Below the pieces are notes generated by a model, which was given only the letters and a program-made list of their open reading frames with translations, had not been told where the DNA came from and ran no database searches. A stretch of 11,169 nt of DNA from JBFXAM01 sp050184295 (GTDB lineage: Bacteria > Planctomycetota > Phycisphaerae > UBA1845 > Fen-1342). Shown here piece after piece: positions 1 to 6,240 of the stretch; the first letter of the stretch is position 1, and each line of letters starts with the position of its first letter. The position numbers and the translations under genes were made by a program. Location: positions 1-11,169 of the forward strand of contig JBFXAM010000140.1 in NCBI GenBank assembly GCA_050184295.1, written 5' to 3'.

Positions 1-2
1 TT

Positions 3-71
3 GGTCGCGTGAGCCGGAGCGACGAAGTCCAGGACGTTCGCATCTTTGCGCTAGGCGTGGCAAAGGAGTGA
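3..71 (+). CDS. C-terminal end of an unidentified protein, cut by the window edge
   Basis: An open frame enters from the left edge and stops at TGA 69-71. The 22 visible residues include SRSDEVQDVRIFALGV, a balanced acidic and hydrophobic composition unlike the arginine-rich shadow frames here. It lies in the same reading frame as the dockerin-type ORF that begins 21 bases later, so it is either the end of a separate upstream gene or the upstream half of one gene interrupted by this stop. No family can be assigned from so few residues. Confidence 0.3.
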   Translation, partial: GRVSRSDEVQDVRIFALGVAKE

Positions 72-92
72 GACGCCGAGAAAGTCGCGGCC

Positions 93-482
93 GTGTCGAT
101 CGAACCGAACGCGACCGGGTCGGACCGGTCCTGTGATATGGCAGTGTCCCTGCGCGGCGACTTCAACGCCGACGGCTGCCGCGACGAAACCGACGTCGAC
201 GCGTTCACGCTCGCGCTCGTCGATCTTGAGGAATGGCAGGAGTGCTACGGCGATCCGGCGCGAATCGATCTGCTCGGCATCGGCGATTGCAGCGGCGACG
301 GCTACTTCAACAGCTACGACATTGACTGCATGGCCGACTTGCTGAGCGAAGATCCCTATTGCGGCCCCGAAGACTACCTGCCGTGCGGCGAAGTCTGCCA
401 GCCGGAGCCATTGATGGCGCCGCGGAACTCGGAGTACTTCTGGAACGCGATCGCGGCGCTGCACATTTACTTCGATATGTGA
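93..482 (+). CDS. Short dockerin-type protein, possibly the detached C-terminus of a larger gene
   Basis: The 129-residue frame contains two EF-hand-like calcium-binding half-repeats typical of dockerin type I modules: one around GDFNADGCRDETDVDAF and one around GDCSGDGYFNSYDID. A Cys-rich stretch (CGPEDYLPCGEVC) and a helical tail ending EYFWNAIAALHIYF follow. Dockerins normally sit at the C-terminus of secreted proteins. Here there is no signal peptide, and the start is only a GTG at 93 behind a weak AGAAAG, with an ATG at 138 as alternative. The frame is open upstream as far as the TGA at 69-71, so this could be a decayed larger gene. The second loop and the Asp/Asn ladder look intact. The dockerin reading is fairly secure; independent expression of this piece is not. 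Confidence 0.5.
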   Translation: MSIEPNATGSDRSCDMAVSLRGDFNADGCRDETDVDAFTLALVDLEEWQECYGDPARIDLLGIGDCSGDGYFNSYDIDCMADLLSEDPYCGPEDYLPCGEVCQPEPLMAPRNSEYFWNAIAALHIYFDM

Positions 483-580
483 CCGAACCGGGCTGCCGAT
501 CGGATCATGTCCCCGACCATGTCGCGGCACTACCGCTGGCCGGAAAATCGGTTGGCATCGCCTCTGAACGGAGCACCGTC

Positions 581-1858
581 ATGTCTTTGCGACCAGGTTT
601 CATCATGCTGTTCTGCATTGCGCTGTGCTGGCGCGCCGCTGCACAGCAGCTGTGGGGTCTCACGGATTTGGGCGCACTCGCGCCGAACGCCGGTTTCACC
701 GTTCCAACGGACATGAACAATCTTGGGCAGGTGGTTGGCGCTTCGCACGTGTTTGACAACGGCGACGCGACGTTAGGATTCGTCTGGACAAGAGGCGCCA
801 TGCGCGCCCTTGTCGAGCCGCCGGGCGCGAGATATGTGCAAGCGCGCGCCATTAATGATAGTGGTCACATTGCTGGCGATGCGACATACGACACTCTAAT
901 TGGAAGGCCGTATCGGTGGCATGGAGATCAGTATGACGAGATCGGTTTATTGCGAGAGGGAGAAAGCGCACTCGCCTGGGGAATCAATCAGCACGGTCAT
1001 GTGACTGGCGGAGCCCAAATTGAGCCGGGTGGATTCGCGACGTCGCACGCATTTTGGTGGGACGATGCACTACACGAGTTGCTTCCGGTCACGGGTCTCG
1101 ATGATGACGACTGCTATGGTCGCGACATAAATGACGCAGGCGTGGTCGTTGGAGACTCGACAGTGTTGTTCGGTACACAAACGCGCCGCTGCGCTGCGAT
1201 GTGGAACAATGGCGCACCGGTTTCCCTGGGAATGCTGCCTGGCGATGCCGCGTCGTGGGCGGTGCGCGTAAACAACATCGGTACCGCCGTCGGAATCTCA
1301 CATTACAGCGATCGCGATTTCGCCGTCATGTGGCGGCAGGGACAGATCATCCTGTTAACCCCTACGTCAAGCGGAATTCCGGGCACCTTTCGTTCATCGC
1401 AGGTATACGACGTCAATGATTACGACGAGGCGGTTGGCAGCGGAACCGTTTATCCGTGGGCCGCGCGGAGCTTCATCTGGCGCGCGGGCGTATTGACCTA
1501 TACAACGTCGCTCGTGCCGCCCGGTTTTCCATGGAGTCTCGGCCCCCACGCGATCAACAACGCCGGCCAGCTCGCCTGCCGCGGCGTGTACATCGCCAAC
1601 CCCAGCGGCGTGCCGCAGCGCGCCTTCGTCCTCACGCCGCCCGAGTGCCGCGGGTTCCCGCGCGGCGACGCCAATTGCGACGGCATCGTCAACAACTTCG
1701 ACATCGACGCGTTCGTCCTCGCCCTCACCAGCGCCGACCAATACGGCGACGCGCACCCCGCGTGCAACTGGCTCTGCAACCTCGACATCAACCGCGACGG
1801 CTACGTCAACAACTTCGACATCGATCCGTTCGTCGAGCTTCTGATTTCGGAACCCTGA
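581..1858 (+). CDS. Secreted HAF-repeat protein with C-terminal dockerin
   Basis: The 425-residue protein starts at ATG 581, preceded by CGGAG. It opens with a signal peptide (MSLRPGFIMLFCIALCWRAAAQ, cleavage probably after AAA). The body is about seven repeats of roughly 45 residues built around a shared core, as in AINDSGHIAGD, GINQHGHVTGG, DINDAGVVVGD, VNNIGTAVGIS and AINNAGQL, each followed by a (F/M)xWxxG-like strand. This is the pattern of the extracellular HAF-repeat family, likely a beta-propeller-like exported protein of unknown ligand. Residues from about 362 form a dockerin: GDANCDGIVNNFDIDAF, then LDINRDGYVNNFDIDPF. The longer upstream open frame to 359 is rejected because it would bury the signal peptide. 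The gene is convergent with the permease, 13 bases away. Third codon positions are mixed in the repeat body but strongly C/G in the dockerin end, suggesting a mosaic. The role is unknown; surface attachment is an inference. Confidence 0.88.
   Translation: MSLRPGFIMLFCIALCWRAAAQQLWGLTDLGALAPNAGFTVPTDMNNLGQVVGASHVFDNGDATLGFVWTRGAMRALVEPPGARYVQARAINDSGHIAGDATYDTLIGRPYRWHGDQYDEIGLLREGESALAWGINQHGHVTGGAQIEPGGFATSHAFWWDDALHELLPVTGLDDDDCYGRDINDAGVVVGDSTVLFGTQTRRCAAMWNNGAPVSLGMLPGDAASWAVRVNNIGTAVGISHYSDRDFAVMWRQGQIILLTPTSSGIPGTFRSSQVYDVNDYDEAVGSGTVYPWAARSFIWRAGVLTYTTSLVPPGFPWSLGPHAINNAGQLACRGVYIANPSGVPQRAFVLTPPECRGFPRGDANCDGIVNNFDIDAFVLALTSADQYGDAHPACNWLCNLDINRDGYVNNFDIDPFVELLISEP
1688..1824 (+). repeat. 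Near-identical DNA repeat encoding the two dockerin half-motifs
   Basis: A 20-base unit beginning GTCAACAACTTCGAC occurs identically at 1688-1707 and 1805-1824, encoding VNNFDID both times. After two changed bases the identity continues through GTTCGT. The two dockerin calcium loops therefore match at the DNA level, not only in protein, which fits recent duplication or gene conversion. Confidence 0.8.
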
Positions 1859-1871
1859 GCACGCCGGCGGT

Positions 1872-2741
1872 CTACGCCAGCCCGAACCGTGTGCGTATGC
1901 GCCGCTCGATCCGCGCAAACAGCACCTGATCGACCAGCATGCCGATCAGCACCATCAGCAGCATGATCGCGACGACCTGCGCGATGTCGGCGAACTCGCG
2001 CCCGGCGTTCAACAGGAACCCCAGCCCACGCCGCTGAAGCATGAAGATCAGCTCCGCGCCCATCAGCGACCGCCACGCAAAGGAGAACCCCGATCGCAGG
2101 CTGCCCGCCAGCGCCGGCATCCCCGCCGGAAGCAGCACGTGCCAGTACAGCCGCCACCGCCGCGCCCCCAGCATCATCCCCGCGTTCTTGTACACCGGCG
2201 GAATCTGCCGCAGCCCGTCGCGCAGCGCCAGCGCCACGGCGAAAAAGCTGCCCATCAACAGCACGAACAGAATCGCCGCCTCGTTGATCCCCAGCACCAG
2301 GATCGCCAGCGGCACCCAGCACACGCTCGGCAGCGTCTGAAACCCGAGAAACAGAGGCCCGAAGAACGCGTCGACAAAGCGATACCGCCACATCGCCAGA
2401 CCCAGCGCGCCGCCCAGCGCCAGCGCCGACACGAACCCCACCGCGAGCCGCAGCGCGCTGATCGCGATCGCCCCCGGCAGCGGGCTGCTCAGCCACGAAC
2501 CGGCGCGCGTCGGCGGCGGCGCATCGGCGGGCCAAGGCCAGCCCGGCCCGACCGCGTCGCCGAACGCCGTCCGCACGTGCAGCAGGCTCAGCGTCGCGTC
2601 GAGCACGTGGCTGGGCGCAGGGAAGACCCACGGCTTCCAGCCGACGACGCGATACGCGCCTTCCCACGCGCCGATCACGAGCAGCCACGCGGCCGCCACC
2701 TTCAGCACGCTGGTGCGATCAAGCCATTTCCCGATTGACAC
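1872..2741 (-). CDS. ABC transporter permease, nitrate/sulfonate/taurine type (SsuC/TauC-like)
   Basis: The 289-residue integral membrane protein starts at GTG 2741. Hydrophobic segments lie near residues 13-33, 92-118, 127-151, 153-173, 219-234 and 251-275, the six-helix layout of BPD-type importer permeases. The cytoplasmic EAA loop that docks on the ATPase is at about 184-210 (YKNAGMMLGARRWRLYW, then HVLLPAGMPALAG). The family imports sulfonates, taurine, nitrate, bicarbonate or related small molecules; the substrate cannot be read from the sequence. The gene overlaps the end of the ATPase gene by 23 bases, so the two are surely co-expressed. Compared with the usual SsuC layout, the stretch between helices 1 and 2 carries an extra Pro/Trp-rich segment at about 64-89. 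It ends 13 bases from the convergent HAF gene. Confidence 0.88.
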   Translation of the reverse strand: MSIGKWLDRTSVLKVAAAWLLVIGAWEGAYRVVGWKPWVFPAPSHVLDATLSLLHVRTAFGDAVGPGWPWPADAPPPTRAGSWLSSPLPGAIAISALRLAVGFVSALALGGALGLAMWRYRFVDAFFGPLFLGFQTLPSVCWVPLAILVLGINEAAILFVLLMGSFFAVALALRDGLRQIPPVYKNAGMMLGARRWRLYWHVLLPAGMPALAGSLRSGFSFAWRSLMGAELIFMLQRRGLGFLLNAGREFADIAQVVAIMLLMVLIGMLVDQVLFARIERRIRTRFGLA

Positions 2742-3567
2742 GGTTGACCTCGTCTTCGATTTCGCGGCGGACGATGCCGACGACTTCGCTGATCTCGGGG
2801 CTGTCGAAGTCGCGCGGATGCGGAATGTTCACCGGCACCTCGCGGCGGATGCGCCCCGGGTAGCTGTGCAACACGATGATGCGGTCGGCAAGCCGCACCG
2901 CTTCGCCGACGGAGTGCGTGACAAAGAGAATCGTCTTGCGCGTGGTGCACCACAGCTCCTGCATCTGCTCGTGCAGGAGCGTGCGCGTCTGCGCGTCGAG
3001 CGCGCTGAACGGCTCGTCCATCAGCAGCACCGCCGGATCGAGCACCAGCGCCCGCGCGATCGCGACGCGCTGCCGCATTCCGCCGGAAAGCTGATGCACG
3101 AGCTTCTGCCCGGCGCTCGCGAGATGGACCATGCGAAGCGCTTCGGCGGCGCGGTCGGCGCGCTCGGAACGCGACACGCCCGCCATCTTCAAGCCGAATT
3201 CGACGTTCTGGGCCGCGGTGAGCCACGGGAACAGGCCGTGTTCCTGGAACACCATTGTGCGATCGGGACCGGGGCCGCGCACCCGGCGCCCGTCGAGGCG
3301 CACTTCGCCGGCGTTGGCTGCGAGCAATCCGCCGGCGATGTTCAGCAGCGTGCTCTTGCCGCAGCCGCTCGGTCCGACCACGACGACGAACTCGCCGGGG
3401 TCGCAGACCAGCGTGACGTCGTCGAGCGTCGGGCAGGCGGCGCCCAGAAAACGCCGCGTGATATGGCGCAGCTCCAGCCGGCCGCGCTGCGGCGTCGGCG
3501 GAGGCGGCGACTGCGCGGCGCTGTGAACGCCGGTCGATTTCACACACTGCTCCCAAAGCGCGCTCAT
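2719..3567 (-). CDS. ABC transporter ATP-binding protein, nitrate/sulfonate/taurine type (SsuB/TauB-like)
   Basis: The 282-residue ATPase energises the adjacent permease. All catalytic elements are intact: Walker A GPSGCGKST (65-73), Q-loop Q108 in FQEHGLFPW, signature LSGGMRQR (160-167), Walker B VLLMDE (180-185), D-loop SALD and switch His218. The FQEHGLFPWLTAAQNVEFGL stretch is typical of the SsuB/TauB/NrtD branch. The first 28 residues are a Pro/Gln-rich extension before the core and may not be essential. The ATG at 3567 overlaps the stop of an upstream mini-ORF as ATGA. The 3' end overlaps the permease start by 23 bases. The matching substrate-binding gene is not adjacent; it lies at 7317-6241 beyond two exported-protein genes on the same strand. 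The family is near certain; the substrate is unknown. Confidence 0.93.
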   Translation of the reverse strand: MSALWEQCVKSTGVHSAAQSPPPPTPQRGRLELRHITRRFLGAACPTLDDVTLVCDPGEFVVVVGPSGCGKSTLLNIAGGLLAANAGEVRLDGRRVRGPGPDRTMVFQEHGLFPWLTAAQNVEFGLKMAGVSRSERADRAAEALRMVHLASAGQKLVHQLSGGMRQRVAIARALVLDPAVLLMDEPFSALDAQTRTLLHEQMQELWCTTRKTILFVTHSVGEAVRLADRIIVLHSYPGRIRREVPVNIPHPRDFDSPEISEVVGIVRREIEDEVNRVNREMA

Positions 3568-3659
3568 CGGTGCTCAGGCCTCGTCCGCTGGGCGCGAGAT
3601 CTTCGCCGAAAACTTCGGGCCCCGCATCCACACGCACGCAACACACGTTTTTTCTTCAT
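3564..3659 (-). CDS. Candidate 31-residue basic mini-ORF or leader peptide before the ABC ATPase
   Basis: This frame begins at ATG 3659 behind a strong Shine-Dalgarno (AAGGA at 3670-3666, 6-base spacer). It encodes a very basic peptide starting MKKKRVLRACGCGARSFRRR, with 12 Arg or Lys among the first 20 residues and two Cys at 10 and 12. Its stop TGA overlaps the ATPase ATG as ATGA, the arrangement of translationally coupled genes. A small hairpin (CCGAA, AAC, TTCGG at 3606-3618) lies inside it. It could be a regulatory leader peptide, a real small protein, or a chance frame in GC-rich DNA. Arginine richness is also common in chance frames here, so only the SD and the overlap speak for it. 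Confidence 0.35.
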   Translation of the reverse strand: MKKKRVLRACGCGARSFRRRSRAQRTRPEHR

Positions 3660-3694
3660 GAGCCGTCCTTGCATGGATTCTCTCGGTGCGTCGG

Positions 3695-5164
3695 CTACTC
3701 GCTCAGATACCCCAGCACTTCGGTCCAGAACGCGCGGCGTTCGCCGTCGGCGTGGGTCTCGGCGACTCCGGCAATCAGGTTGTAAAGCGATGCGAAGCGG
3801 ATGCTGTCGACGTGGTCGCGGTCGTGAACCGCGACGATGAACGGGTCGTCGAACACGGGGTTGCGCATTCCGCCGCCGCCGCCGCCCTCGCAAAGGAAGC
3901 AACCCTCGCCCTCGCCTTCGAACAGCAGTTCGGTGTATGCGTCGATGTCGTCGTTTGTGACGGTGCCGCTGCAATCGCAGTCGGCGTGATCCACCCGGCT
4001 GCCAGCGTGCGGCGGGTAGTTTTCGTCAAAACCGCTCGGATCGGTTAGGGCCTCGACAAACGGGTCGGTGTCGAAGCTGTTCAGAACGCCGTCGTTGTTC
4101 ATATCGCCGAGACAATAGGTGACGCGATAGAGTTTTTCCGCCGGCGTATGGTCGGTGTAGTCGGCCGATTCTTTGTGAATAATTGCCGACGCGTTCCAGT
4201 TATGTCCGGGGTCCCAGTCGTCCCAATCGATGACAACCGCGCCGTCGTCGCCCATGGCGCCGATCCATACCGTGCGGAGCGAGCCGGTGTAATCGGTGTC
4301 GCAGTCGCGATCGTGCGTTCCGCCCGGCGTTCCGGGATCGGGTTGCAGCGACTCGCGGTTGCGCACGACGTTGTTCAGCGTCGAAATGTAGATCGGCCGC
4401 GAAGGGACGTCGGCCGCCTGATTCACTGTTTCCCCGATGTCGATGACGCCGTTCATGGTTCCGCAGATGCGGATGTTGCCCGTGAGATCGCCGCCCACCG
4501 TCCAGTCGCCGCTGACCGTCGCGCTCGTGCCGCTCGTTCCCGCGAGCAGGCTGCCGCGGCATTCACCGGTGACCGTGACGGAACCGGTGTGCGTGCCGGC
4601 GCCGCTCAACCAGATGTTACCGGTTTGCGTGATCGTGCTGACGGTGATCGCGCCCGCGTGCGTGCCGGTGACTTTGAACGTCTCGTCGATCGAACCGGCG
4701 GTGAATGTGCCGCTGAGGCTGCCGGACTTGAACTCGCGAACCAGATCGCCGCCGACGGTGGCAACGCCGGTGATCGCGGTGACTTCGGAAGCGACGGACG
4801 GCGTTCCGAGGTCGCCAGTAATTCGTAGTTCGGCCAGGTCGCCAGTCACGCCGGACGTGTTCGTCAGGTTGATCGAGCCGACGTTAGCGGCACCGGGCGT
4901 GTTATTGTCAGACCGGCTCTCAATGTATACCGTGACGGTTCCGGTGACGGAGGAATCGATCGTGATGTTACCGATGTTGGCAAGCGTGTTTGATGACCCG
5001 CAGGTCGTCACCGCCTCGAATTTGTAGGTCCCCGCCGCGTTGATTACGGCGGAAGTCCCCGTAATAGAGACGTTACCCGAGTCTCCACTCCACAGACACA
5101 GATCAGCGGTAATGTGCGTCGAAAACGCGAAAACAAACAGCAGGATGCCTAAGATGCGACTCAT
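3695..5164 (-). CDS. Secreted Gly/Thr/Val-rich protein with dockerin and C-terminal tail
   Basis: The 489-residue protein starts at ATG 5164 behind AAGG. A signal peptide (MSRILGILLFVFAFSTHITA) comes first. Residues about 25-270 are rich in Gly, Thr, Ser and Val with recurring short strands such as GNITIDSS, TGSVTVTG, GDWTVGGDLTGNI and MNGVIDIG, which suggests a beta-helix or stacked-strand adhesin-like fold. A dockerin follows at about 350-416 (GDMNNDGVLNSFDTDPF, then DCDCSGTVTNDDIDAY). Unusually, the dockerin is not terminal: an acidic EGEGEG, a Cys pair (CFLC) and a run of six glycines lead to a tail of about 57 residues ending FWTEVLGYLSE. The start codon overlaps the stop of the PEP-CTERM gene as ATGA, so the two are probably translated together. 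The longer open frame upstream is only the neighbour's end region. The function is unknown; surface or matrix location is inferred. Confidence 0.85.
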   Translation of the reverse strand: MSRILGILLFVFAFSTHITADLCLWSGDSGNVSITGTSAVINAAGTYKFEAVTTCGSSNTLANIGNITIDSSVTGTVTVYIESRSDNNTPGAANVGSINLTNTSGVTGDLAELRITGDLGTPSVASEVTAITGVATVGGDLVREFKSGSLSGTFTAGSIDETFKVTGTHAGAITVSTITQTGNIWLSGAGTHTGSVTVTGECRGSLLAGTSGTSATVSGDWTVGGDLTGNIRICGTMNGVIDIGETVNQAADVPSRPIYISTLNNVVRNRESLQPDPGTPGGTHDRDCDTDYTGSLRTVWIGAMGDDGAVVIDWDDWDPGHNWNASAIIHKESADYTDHTPAEKLYRVTYCLGDMNNDGVLNSFDTDPFVEALTDPSGFDENYPPHAGSRVDHADCDCSGTVTNDDIDAYTELLFEGEGEGCFLCEGGGGGGMRNPVFDDPFIVAVHDRDHVDSIRFASLYNLIAGVAETHADGERRAFWTEVLGYLSE

Positions 5165-5853
5165 GGATTGCGCCTTGTGAGAAAGACCATTTGTACGCAA
5201 CACAGACAAGTAAGAAAACAGAGACCGGTACCCGGTTCCGGAACGACGCCAAACCTGAAATAGTCCCAATCGGAACTGCTTGCCGACCCGCGCGTCATGT
5301 CACCCCAGTGGACGCGGGATCGATCAAAATCCGGCTCCCAGAATGAACCGACGTGAATCAGCGAACCATCAACAAATAGTTGATAGCTCCGCATGTCGGA
5401 CGAGCGAAACTCGAAGGCGTGAAACGCGCCGGGTTGAACTGGGATGTTAAGGTCTTCGTGAAAGCTGCGAATAAAGTCAGTTCCGAGAATGAACAGGACA
5501 GCCCAATCGTCATCCGACCAGACGGCGACACCGGGATCGTACAATGCCAGTGGGTGCCCGATGATTTCGTTAACACGGACACGCCACTGCATGACGAATT
5601 CCTCGCCGGTCTCCGGGTTCAACGGTCGCTCCATGCGGTAGTAGTCGTCGATTTGCAAATCGGCGAGTCCGTCCATGGTCATCAGACCGTCGTGCAACGT
5701 CCGGACGGCCGGCCCAACGCCGTTCATCCGGCGCTCCCACCCCTCATTTTCGGGGTAGTCATTGCCCTCCCACGCCACCCAGTAGGGCGCGGCGCGTGCC
5801 CGGGCCGGCCAGAGGCCGCCAACAAGCAAGATCGCAATCAGGAGTCGCTTCAT
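5161..5853 (-). CDS. PEP-CTERM exported protein, lectin-like beta-sandwich suspected
   Basis: The 230-residue protein starts at ATG 5853 behind AAAGGCGG. Residues 1-22 are a signal peptide (MKRLLIAILLVGGLWPARARA). The end is a PEP-CTERM sorting tail: VPEP at 204-207, a hydrophobic Cys-rich helix at 210-225 and the basic end TRR. Such tails are processed by an exosortase, whose gene is not in this window. The middle alternates short strands with turns, for example FVMQWRVRVNE, WAVLFILG and FHAFEFRS followed by YQLFVDGSLIHVGSF. The last of these resembles the LamG/concanavalin-like core strand with its DG turn. The fold assignment is tentative. The stop overlaps the start of the dockerin gene by four bases. 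The gene is markedly more AT-rich than the ABC genes on either side. Confidence 0.8.
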   Translation of the reverse strand: MKRLLIAILLVGGLWPARARAAPYWVAWEGNDYPENEGWERRMNGVGPAVRTLHDGLMTMDGLADLQIDDYYRMERPLNPETGEEFVMQWRVRVNEIIGHPLALYDPGVAVWSDDDWAVLFILGTDFIRSFHEDLNIPVQPGAFHAFEFRSSDMRSYQLFVDGSLIHVGSFWEPDFDRSRVHWGDMTRGSASSSDWDYFRFGVVPEPGTGLCFLTCLCCVQMVFLTRRNP

Positions 5854-5927
5854 GAATCCGCCTTTCGAAAGCATGGTCGCAAAACCCTCGTCGCCCCGGG
5901 ACACGCCGAAGCCCGGGCCGCCGCGCT

Positions 5928-5957
5928 ACTCTATCCCTCAATTGCGCGGCGGCTCAA
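5928..5957 (-). promoter_or_regulatory. Possible sigma70 promoter for the PEP-CTERM/dockerin pair
   Basis: Read on the minus strand, TTGAGC (5957-5952) and TAGAGT (5933-5928) are separated by 18 bases. Each matches four of six consensus bases. It lies about 75 bases upstream of the PEP-CTERM ATG. The match is weak, but this is one of the few AT-bearing stretches in the region. Confidence 0.3.
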
Positions 5958-6188
5958 GCTCTCGGAGGTCGTGCGACCCGAGCAGCCGGACCCGAAGCGA
6001 TCGGGTGACGGAGCCCTCACGCGAGCGGCGTGGTCGCGCGGAGTACCGCGCGAGCATGCCACTCGGCCGCGAAAGCAGGCCACCCGCCCGGCCGCCGGGT
6101 CGCCATCAGAATCCGTCGCGGCGAGCGGCGGGCCCCGCTTGCAGTCGCCGAGCGATCGACCGGATACCGACGCGCTACCTCTGGCTTC

Positions 6189-6215
6189 GAACCCCCTGCT
6201 TGGCGCACGGGGTTC
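6189..6215 (-). terminator. Hairpin downstream of the ABC binding-protein gene
   Basis: GAACCCC (6189-6195) pairs perfectly with GGGGTTC (6209-6215). Inside, TGC pairs with GCA after one C-C mismatch, leaving a five-base loop. It starts 26 bases past the stop of the binding-protein gene on the minus strand. There is no T-run, so if it terminates transcription it is not a classical intrinsic terminator; it could instead protect the 3' end of a processed message. Confidence 0.4.
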
Positions 6216-6240
6216 CGACTCAGCGGCGCGCGCCGCAGCG

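Larger units (their letters stand above)
5854..6240. other. Intergenic region between the binding-protein gene and the PEP-CTERM gene
   Basis: No convincing gene is seen in these 387 bases; the open frames are arginine- or proline-rich shadows. It holds a possible promoter for the PEP-CTERM gene, a CCCGGG inverted pair at 5895-5917, and three hairpins near the end of the binding-protein gene: 6121-6142 (8-bp stem with one G-T), 6189-6215, and a 14-base perfect palindrome at 6223-6236. It separates the two halves of the ABC importer. Confidence 0.5.

Noticed and set aside
359..580. Upstream extension of the HAF gene to 359
   Set aside because: It overlaps the dockerin ORF and would place the signal peptide about 74 residues inside the protein; ATG 581 has a ribosome site and a proper signal peptide.
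2713..3840. Long plus-strand frame opposite the ABC ATPase
   Set aside because: It is the antisense shadow of a gene with all ABC motifs intact, and its composition is Ala/Arg/His-biased.
3870..3895. GCC triplet run as a microsatellite
   Set aside because: It encodes the short glycine linker of the dockerin protein and is too short to call a repeat locus; slippage there remains possible but is not shown.
6176..6215. tRNA T-arm-like GGTTCGAA on the minus strand
   Set aside because: The bases around it do not form a T-stem, and no acceptor, D or anticodon arms could be fitted; the stretch is better explained as a simple GAACCCC/GGGGTTC hairpin.
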